Shown here one piece after another: positions 8,000-13,003 of a DNA stretch of 13,003 nt (its first letter is position 1; every line of letters begins with the position of its first letter). This DNA is from Nephromyces sp. MM_2019 (Eukaryota; Apicomplexa; Aconoidasida; Nephromycida): assembly GCA_015657535.1 (NCBI GenBank), contig JADHZB010002056.1, positions 3,939-16,941 on the forward strand, read 5' to 3'. The translations under genes were made by a program, and so were the position numbers. Under the pieces are notes generated by a model. The model was not told the DNA's origin and did not search any database. It saw only the letters and a list, made by a program, of their open reading frames with translations.

Positions 8000-8345
8000 C
8001 ACACGTTGCAGCAACTTCTGCGTATAAATACGAAACTGTTAGACTGCTGGCTAGCAACTGAGTGAGAGCTATTTTGAGGAGCTTATCATTGAGTGTGTGT
8101 GTGTTCAAGATAGGTGAGTGGTAAGCAGTTAAGGAGCTTTCAGTATAATGGAGGTCTGTATGTGTGTGTGACAACCACAAGTGCTTGTACCTTTACGATA
8201 TAATACAAGACTTTTCAAGGGTGCACACACACACACGCCAGCAATAGTGTAGCTCAAAGCTACTGCGATTCAAACTCAGCCGTATAGGCAGTAGAAGGGA
8301 TGGTGAAGGAGACCAGTGTGCAGTCACTCAATGATGTAAGGCATG
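8000..8345. other. Unique sequence, no confident gene
   Basis: On the minus strand about 8085-8010 reads LLKIALTQLLASSLTVSYLY then AEVAAT before a GTGTGC border, a possible hydrophobic exon. On the plus strand the same bases are open in two frames. Positions 8165-8345 hold ordinary sequence with frequent stops. A GATTCAAACTC string near 8268 resembles a tRNA B box but lacks a properly spaced A box. Confidence 0.2.
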
Positions 8346-8760
8346 GTGCATGTGAACTTGCAGATGCCTCGATGTGTGTGCAAACATGTGTGTGAAAATG
8401 GTGTGTGCAAAGATGTGTGTGTATGCATCTTTTTCTGCTTATATCATTTATGTTGGCTTGTTCAACATAAGCCTAACGATAAGAGTCTGCAATTTAGACA
8501 TTCTCGGTGCCTTCTGTGTGTATGTTATGCGTCTGTGTATGTTTGTGTATTTAAGACGGACGTTTGAACTCTGAAGTCTCTCAGCTGCTGTGTGCATACA
8601 AGGGTATCTCTTGTGCTTCCGTGTCTAAGAGTTCACACATATTTGCTCCCCCCTCGGAGGCCCACACACACCTAAGCACACACTGGTGCACACAGCTGAG
8701 CAATCGAACGCCTTCAAGGAATACAAAGCCTAAGACACCTTCTGGGTCATAACCCAACAT
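8346..8760. other. TG-rich tract followed by unique sequence, ambiguous
   Basis: Positions 8346-8430 and 8515-8560 are TG-rich. The unique stretch 8575-8760 is open on both strands. The minus strand reads MLGYDPEGVLGFVFLEGVRL and further down NMCELLDTEAQEIPLYAHSS, separated by a TG-derived patch. The plus strand begins after a good acceptor (GAAGTCTCTCAG) with QLLCAYKGISCASVSKSS. No family is recognised on either strand. Confidence 0.18.
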
Positions 8761-9045
8761 ACGCACACTCGCCAACACACACACATATAGTCTGAGCTAC
8801 ACATACCCTTGCAAGCAGAAAAGCACCCTATATATGCATAGAGAACCTCACGCACACACAAGCGCATACAAAAGAAGCGTACACACATCCACACACGCAC
8901 ATGCACATGAACACGCACAGACAGACACCCACACAAAAGCGCACACACACCAACACACACACCAACACACACACAGATACACGCACACAAGCACACACGC
9001 ACAGATACACACATACACCCACCCACACACACACACACCCTATAG
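8761..9045. repeat. CA-rich array with CACCAACACACA units
   Basis: (CA)n with interspersed GCACA, CACCAACACACA and GATACACGC blocks, densest at 8870-9040. Both strands are open in several frames: Thr/His-rich on plus, Cys/Val-rich on minus. None is likely to be translated. Confidence 0.8.
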
Positions 9046-9330
9046 ACTAATAGATTTGCTGCTTCTTCGTCATTTCGGCTCAAAGAGTTGGTTTTCATTG
9101 TGCGCTCTCTGGGATAGGGAAAGAAAGGCGTTACTTACATCTTCTTCTTCTTCTTCTTCTTCCTTATTGTCATCTTCTTCTTGCTGCTTCATCCTCGATA
9201 AACTTCACCAAAACGTAAAGCAGCGTTTCATAAATTTGAGGTTTTCGCCTATTTCAAAGACTTTTACGTTTATTGAGCATCTTCTTCATCGCATTAGGTG
9301 GAAGAAGCAGTCCGTCATGTCATCTGGGTA
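9046..9330. other. Exon-like island, strand undecided
   Basis: A + frame is open for 93 codons (9047-9325), includes an 8-Ser run from TCT repeats and ends at a good donor, CATCTGG|GTAAGA (9328). The minus strand is purine-rich. There ATG at 9192 gives 18 codons starting MKQQEEDDNKE and ending in a Glu run and Asp (9139), followed at once by a perfect GTAAGT donor. A matching pyrimidine-tract acceptor (CTTTCCCTATCCCAG) lies only 30 bases on, too short for an ordinary intron. I recognise neither product. Purine loading favours the minus strand, frame length favours the plus strand. Confidence 0.25.
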
Positions 9331-9551
9331 AGATTCACACGCACACAACATATACAGACACCACAGACGCACAACACACACACACTGATATTATCCCAAA
9401 GCTAACATACCATAAACGGCCATTTCATGCTCCTTCTTCTTTTCTTTTGTTTATTCAAAGAACCCTCTCTCGCTTATTTAACGGAGGGTTTATGTATACT
9501 CACATCTTCATGAAGGAATTTAGTTGATTATTTAGATGTTTTGCTGCTCAG
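9331..9551. other. Spacer between exon-like segments
   Basis: A short CA patch (9335-9385) is followed by unique sequence. It includes a strong + strand pyrimidine tract (CTCCTTCTTCTTTTCTTTTG) ending TTCAAAG near 9461, and a further acceptor TTGCTGCTCAG at 9541-9551. If the flanking segments are real and divergent, this could hold a shared promoter. I see no definite TATA-like element. Confidence 0.2.
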
Positions 9552-9652
9552 ATTTCATTACTTTGAGGGTATCTGCTCGCTTTTGTGGCGAAGTTAGCGG
9601 AAGAATTGATGAAACGGCGGGTGAATTGAAGAAATCGCATCTTCAGAAGTTG
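9552..9652 (+). CDS. Candidate exon upstream of RRS1
   Basis: TTGCTGCTCAG is followed by 33 open codons in one frame only, beginning FITLRVSARFCGEVSGRIDE and ending ELKKSHLQKL, then a consensus-type donor GTATGT (9653). Codon use resembles the RRS1 exons and the sense strand is purine-rich. It could be an upstream RRS1 exon: the family has a variable acidic/basic stretch before its SRENAQ-like helix. However, it ends in phase 0 while RRS1 exon 2 needs two carried bases, so another exon would be required. The minus strand reading (MRFLQFTRRFINSSANFATK) looks like an organelle presequence and is a competing explanation. Confidence 0.3.
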
Positions 9653-10020
9653 GTATGTGGGTAGTTGAAATTTCTTCAGGAGATAATGTGTGTGAAGATG
9701 AAGTATGTATGTGAAGAAATGAGTGTGTAAAGACGATGCATGTGTGTGAAGATAAAGTGTTTGTGAAGATGAAGTGTGTTTCAAGCTGATATGTGTGTGT
9801 GAATATCATCTGTGCGTATAACGAAATGCGTGTGCGTGAAAATCAATGTGTGTGTAACAAGAGGTATTGCAGATCAGCATAAGTGTGTATGGAAGCCTGA
9901 GTGCGATTTTTGTGAAGATTATATTGTTCGTACTATCCCCAGCTTGTGGAGGTGTCTGTATTTAGCGCTTTTGTGTGTGTGTGTACAACTGTAAATATTA
10001 CGTCTACATGGTGTTGCGTC
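9653..10020. repeat. TG-rich tract with about 18-base GTGTGAAGATGAAGT repeat
   Basis: TGTGAAGA-type cores occur near 9691, 9710, 9726 (as TGTAAAGA), 9745 and 9762, a degenerate tandem of 16-19 bases. TG-rich sequence continues to about 9870, followed by unique sequence to 10020 in which I see no exon. Confidence 0.6.
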
Positions 10021-10181
10021 GTAAAAATGAGCTTTCTGTAAGGCTTACAATCGACAAATGCTGTACTTTTTCGCTTTATAGAGCTGCTTTCGGGGTGATT
10101 GGGTGAAACGTCTCAGTCCATGAGCGATACTGAAACAAAAAAAGGACACACGAGAGAGAGAAATTACACAAGTAGATTCTA

Positions 10182-10231
10182 ATGATGGATAGTGTGTTGT
10201 CTGTGGAGAATGAAGCGGGCGTGAATAGCAG
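10182..10231 (+). CDS. RRS1: RRS1, proposed first coding exon
   Basis: Tandem ATG codons at 10182 and 10185 follow an in-frame TAG (10173-10175) and a purine-rich leader. Sixteen codons (MMDSVLSVENEAGVNS) plus two bases lead to a strong donor, AGCAG|GTAAGC. The two carried bases (AG) and the first base of exon 2 (C) make AGC, Ser, so the phase fits exactly. No homology supports this exon, and the usual Rrs1 N-terminal motif around Asp-Leu-Gly-Asn-Leu is absent. The true start may therefore lie further upstream or this N-terminus may be divergent. Confidence 0.45.
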
Positions 10232-10818
10232 GTAAGCATGCGTGTGTGTGGGGGGGGGGTCTATGATTTGGTGTCTTGAGTTAGATTGGATGTATATGTT
10301 GTTGTGTCTGGAGCTTTGATTGGATGTATGCTGTGTATGTGTCTCAGGTTTTGATTAGATAGGTAGATATATTATGTGTGTGTGTATAGCTGCTTAAACA
10401 TATGCAGGTGTGTATTTTTACACCCTTAAGTATATGTACACTCAAACTGATGTTTACGAAGTGGCGTTTGCCTCTAATTTTTGGATAGAAGTAACACTTT
10501 CTGGCACACTCTTGTGTGTGTATGTATGTGTGTGTGTGTGTGTGTGTGTGTTCATGTGTGTTGATGTTTTTCTCTGCTGCCGTCACACCAGGCACTATTT
10601 TGTGAGTTTCCTCTAGTCTTCTTTCCAAGTGTGCCTACACTGTGTGTTGCTTCTATTTTCTAAACGATTGCAGCTTCAGCGTTCAAGGTAGCAAACTCAA
10701 CTTCTGTCTTCATCATTTGGTGGGTTTTGATGTCTCAGGATATACCGCTGCAGATGAGTAAGCATCAGTGTGCGTGTGTATGAATTTGGAGTATGCACGG
10801 AAGCTTTATGTGCTGCGC

Positions 10819-10842
10819 AAGCACTTTTTTTTATAAGTGCTT
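10819..10842. other. Perfect 8-bp inverted repeat, hairpin candidate
   Basis: AAGCACTT and AAGTGCTT flank an 8-base T-rich loop (10827-10834). The stem is perfect. It lies within proposed RRS1 intron 1. Function unknown; it may be chance in AT-rich sequence. Confidence 0.5.
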
Positions 10843-11080
10843 ATTTAGTGGTAGCAAATTGTCTTCATCCTAAATGTGTGTGTGTTAGTACTTACCAAAT
10901 AGTCTTCATCCTACGGGTGGGTATTTGTATGCCACCCCCTTCCATCCCACCACCAGTGTGTATTCCAACCCCCCCCCCACTCCCTCTCTTAAAGCTTTTC
11001 AAGCTCCCCCCCCTCGCATTTTCCGCACACCCCGGACGTTCCTCCTTCTCATCGAGAAGATGAAATTTCGTCTAAAAATC

Positions 11081-11104
11081 GCGGTTTTCACACGCAAAAA
11101 CCGC
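11081..11104. other. Perfect 8-bp GC/AT inverted repeat, hairpin candidate
   Basis: GCGGTTTT and AAAACCGC flank the 8-base loop CACACGCA. It is about 90 bases upstream of RRS1 exon 2. A second, imperfect inverted pair (AGCGATTTTT with AAAAATGCT) follows at about 11133-11168. Confidence 0.5.
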
Positions 11105-11194
11105 CGAAAACATACTTTTTTCATGTTTTTTTAGCGATTTTTCTCCAAATCAAGCGAAAAATGCTTCAAATTATCCTCTTCTTCTGATTTACAG

Positions 11195-11373
11195 CTTAAC
11201 TGCAGCTTCTCGAGAAAATGCTCAAATTTTTATAGAGAAAATCGTCGAACTACCGATGAAAACCTCTGCTGATGGTACATTTGCTCAGCTGCCTTTGACT
11301 CCCACCTTTTTACTGCCTAGGAAGAATCCCATCCCTCCAGAGAAGTCAAAAACTCGATGGCAGAAGTTTGCAG
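11195..11373 (+). CDS. RRS1: RRS1 exon 2
   Basis: The acceptor is CTTCTTCTGATTTACAG; the first base completes a codon from the previous exon. It has 59 full codons containing [16 protein letters not shown] and the LPR...TRWQKFA signature, ending with one carried base (G) at donor GTGAAA. An alternative acceptor (CTGCAG, exon from 11206) would remove LTAA and needs a different upstream phase; the first AG after the pyrimidine tract is preferred. Confidence 0.92.
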
Positions 11374-12670
11374 GTGAAAAGCTGAGCTTCAGAGGTGTAT
11401 GTACACTGAAAGGAGCAGCTGTGTGTATGTGGAGAAATTTGGGGTTTATAGAGATTTTTTTACAGGGAAAGGGAAAGGTGCACACGCAGATGCACAATAA
11501 GTGGATGAAGAATCGTTCGGCATACATGTCGGGCACACAAAGCAGGCAGGTGCAAAAATCAGGCGAATGCAGGCACACACACATCAGGCAGATTCAGACA
11601 GACATGCAGACACCCACACTCACGCACACAGACAAACACCGACACTGATACATAAGCAGACAAACACCGACACTCACACGCACACACATACACAGGCTCA
11701 CACACACATGTACGCACACCCATCGCTTTACCTAGAGTTTTTCCCCCGCACACACTGTGCGTTTCATTGTATATTCGCAGAGATGAAGGGTATACAGAGT
11801 CGCAAGCGAAGCCGTATTGTATGGGATGAGCTAAAGAAGGATTGGGTTCCTCGATGGGGTCATAACAGTGTTAAGAAAAACGAAGATAAACTGGCGAATG
11901 TATTGATAGAAGTGAAACCTGGAGCAGGTTAGAGGTGTATATACAGTGGGAATAGTTCTAGTTATGTGTGTGCTTGATATCGGTCTTGGCGGTGTATATA
12001 CACTGAGGATGCCACCATCTTGGTTTATAAGAGGCTGGAAAACTAGGCATTAAGCTAGGCGGTAGCTTTTCTTTGGTGTTCACACACAGCGTCAGACACA
12101 CAGACGTTCACGCTATTGTAAGTTCGTTGGAACGCCCTTTAACACGTTGCCACATTTGCTGCTAGAAGCCCTGCAACACACTCACACACTCCGACGCACA
12201 CACTGTTAGAAACCCCATAACACACGCACTGCTGCACGCACAATCACACATACACGCTCACACCACAACTGTACTATCCCCAACAGGCATACACACACAC
12301 AGCTAGGGATTTCAGTGCTTTGTTGTAATGAGTTTGTAGGATTTCATTATGTGAGCATCCTTTATCCTTGTATAAGCAACGAATATTATACTGTGTGTGA
12401 AATCATATCTAGCTAGGTGTATGTACGCATCTCATAGGTGCGTGTGTGTGATCTCGTTTCACATTCATTTAAAGATTTCTTGTATACGCAATATTGCACC
12501 CTCAAGTTATAGCTGCAGGCAGTGTTCGTACTACATGCTTCGGTGCATTTTCTTCTGCTTCCTTATATTGAGTCTGCAATGTGTGTGTGTGTGTAGACTT
12601 ATCCGTCAATCCATTCGATGAAGTTTCCAGAAATAAACAACTACAGCGTGGAAAGCAGAAGATACGAGAG
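11195..12670 (+). CDS. RRS1: Ribosome biogenesis regulatory protein Rrs1 (spliced, partial)
   Basis: Rrs1 is a nucleolar assembly factor that, with Rpf2, recruits the 5S RNP (5S rRNA, uL18, uL5) to the 90S/pre-60S particle and is needed for 25S/28S rRNA maturation. The call rests on three exons joined 11195-11373, 11781-11927 and 12597-12670. With the proposed first exon they form 150 codons. Visible family signatures, numbered in that model: SRENAQIF with IEKIVELP (22-37), a Leu-Pro-Arg motif (57-59) with a Pro-rich link, TRWQKFA (70-76), EMKGI (77-81), KRSRIVWDE (85-93), DWVPRWG (97-103), LIEVKPGAD (118-126), then NPFDEV (130-135) and a basic helix. Full-length Rrs1 usually has 200-365 residues, so the basic C-terminal region lies past 13003. 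Exon length is small relative to introns of 407 and 669 bases. Confidence 0.92.
11374..11780 (+). other. RRS1 intron 2 with CA-rich 3' half
   Basis: It begins GTGAAA and ends TTGTATATTCGCAG. It contains GTGTATGTACAC (11395-11406), a CA-rich block (11565-11720) and two perfect copies of CAGACAAACACCGACACT (11629 and 11657). The exon 2 frame stays open into the intron to a stop at 11648, and the exon 3 frame is open backwards to a Met at 11501. Confidence 0.85.
11781..11927 (+). CDS. RRS1: RRS1 exon 3, core WDE...WGY-type region
   Basis: Two bases (AG) complete Glu with the G carried from exon 2, restoring the family pattern F-A-x-x-K-G-I. It has 48 full codons with [16 protein letters not shown] and LIEVKPGA, the most diagnostic part of Rrs1. 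The usual Tyr after WG is His here. It ends with one carried base (G) at donor GTTAGA, a less common donor sequence. Confidence 0.95.
11928..12596 (+). other. RRS1 intron 3
   Basis: It begins GTTAGA and ends in TG repeats, GTGTGTGTGTGTAG, rather than a pyrimidine tract. It holds GTGTATATACAG (11935) and the perfect palindrome GTGTATATACAC (11992-12003), plus CA-rich sequence at 12080-12300. No extra exon is needed: the phases of exons 3 and 4 fit directly and create Asp. Confidence 0.8.
12597..12670 (+). CDS. RRS1: RRS1 exon 4
   Basis: AC completes GAC (Asp) with the carried G, giving the family's Pro-Gly-Ala-Asp junction. Then 24 codons follow: [20 protein letters not shown] and KIRE. This matches the conserved N/D-P-F-E-K block and the following basic helix of Rrs1. 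It ends in phase 0 at GTTCGT, a donor that starts GTT like that of intron 3. I find no further RRS1 exon between here and 13003. Confidence 0.87.
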
Positions 12671-13003
12671 GTTCGTATGCATGTTACTTCAGTATGTATT
12701 TGTGTGCTTGTGTGACCTTATGTGAGTACCTGTGTTTTACTGCGTGTGTTTGTATATTCCGTGTTTGTTTTGCTGTACGACAGCTTGTGGTTGCATACAT
12801 CTTAGTGTGTTGTTTTTCTTTTTTTTCTCTTAAATTCGAGTTTTCTGCTTTTCTTCGCTTAACCACTCGAACGAAGAGGATAAAACAGACGATCTTATGG
12901 GATGCTTTTACTTCTTCCTCTTCTTTATCCTTATCTTCTCTCTCTTCTCTCTTCTTCTCTCTCTTCTCTCTCTTCTCTCTCTTCTCTCTCTTCTCTCTCT
13001 TCT
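12671..13003 (+). other. RRS1 intron 4, running off the window
   Basis: TG-rich at 12690-12760, then a T-rich stretch, then a CT-rich tandem repeat from about 12934 to the end with a 10-base unit CTTCTCTCTC. This could be the pyrimidine tract of a very long acceptor region, with the next exon beyond the edge. A minus-strand 60-codon Lys-rich frame (12866-12684) is a shadow of this TG/T-rich sequence. Confidence 0.55.
12934..13003. repeat. CT-rich 10-base tandem repeat, open at right edge
   Basis: The unit CTTCTCTCTC repeats with one slip near 12950 and is perfect through 13003. It is purely pyrimidine on the + strand, the sense strand of RRS1. Confidence 0.9.

Larger units (their letters stand above)
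10232..11194 (+). other. Proposed RRS1 intron 1 (963 bases)
   Basis: It begins GTAAGC and ends CTTCTTCTGATTTACAG. It holds a 10-G run (10250-10259), TG-rich patches, the longest pure dinucleotide run of the window, (TG)12 at 10527-10551, and an AT-rich segment from 11055 with two hairpin candidates. A second acceptor, TAAACGATTGCAG at 10673, opens a short + frame that could be a skipped exon. Confidence 0.4.

Noticed and set aside
8240..8290. tRNA-like signal (TAGCTCA then GATTCAAACTC)
   Set aside because: The two boxes are only about 20 bases apart and no acceptor stem or anticodon arm can be folded around them.
8834..9331. 165-residue ORF as one protein
   Set aside because: The first 70 or so codons are CA repeat. 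Only the last 93 codons are non-repetitive, and those compete with a minus-strand exon.
10674..10757. Extra RRS1 exon between exons 1 and 2
   Set aside because: It has a good acceptor and a GTAAGC donor, and one frame is open, but its phase does not fit exon 2's preferred acceptor and the peptide (with FIIWWVLM) does not resemble Rrs1.
11501..11932. 143-residue ORF as a complete gene
   Set aside because: It contains genuine RRS1 exon 3 but its N-terminal two thirds is CA-rich intron, and its apparent stop lies just past the exon 3 donor.
12397..12621. 74-residue ORF overlapping RRS1 exon 4
   Set aside because: It reads exon 4 in the wrong frame; the frame giving NPFDEV is the one supported by homology and phase.

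Overview
Only one gene in this window can be named. The sequence looks like nuclear DNA from an intron-rich unicellular eukaryote. There are no bacterial-style gene packs or long non-repetitive ORFs, and the recognisable coding sequence is cut into short exons with GT..AG borders. Most of the remaining sequence is TG- or CA-rich simple sequence. The recognised protein has a WVPRWG core followed by IEVKPGAD, which reminds me of alveolate (apicomplexan-type) versions of the family. That is a weak impression; I cannot name the organism.

The gene is RRS1, the ribosome-biogenesis regulatory protein that helps Rpf2 load the 5S RNP onto pre-60S ribosomes. Three exons are well supported on the + strand: 11195-11373, 11781-11927 and 12597-12670. 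They join in consistent reading phase, and both joints recreate conserved family residues. A start exon at 10182-10231 fits by phase and splice donor but not by homology. The C-terminal part of the gene lies beyond position 13003.

Layout, left to right. Positions 1-475 hold a mosaic minisatellite of 54- and 31-base units. Positions 476-2545 alternate TG-rich and CA-rich tracts with small non-repetitive islands, one of them a candidate minus-strand terminal exon (2076-2204). Positions 2545-3750 are degenerate CA arrays. Positions 3945-5240 are G/TG-rich. Positions 5240-5845 are an AT-rich island with a candidate exon on each strand. Positions 5925-6630 are CA arrays, including a 56-base higher-order repeat. 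Positions 6635-7052 are strongly purine-rich on the minus strand with candidate coding segments. Positions 7070-9045 are TG/CA repeats, a 31-base tandem array and small candidate exons. Positions 9046-9660 hold exon-like segments pointing away from each other. The RRS1 locus follows from about 10182, and the window ends in a 10-base CT-rich tandem repeat.

Most long ORFs here are artefacts: (TG)n and (CA)n contain no stop codons in any frame, so Cys/Val-rich and Thr/His-rich readings appear everywhere. The candidate exons outside RRS1 rest only on open frames, splice-like borders and purine-rich sense strands. They are given low confidence and no function.
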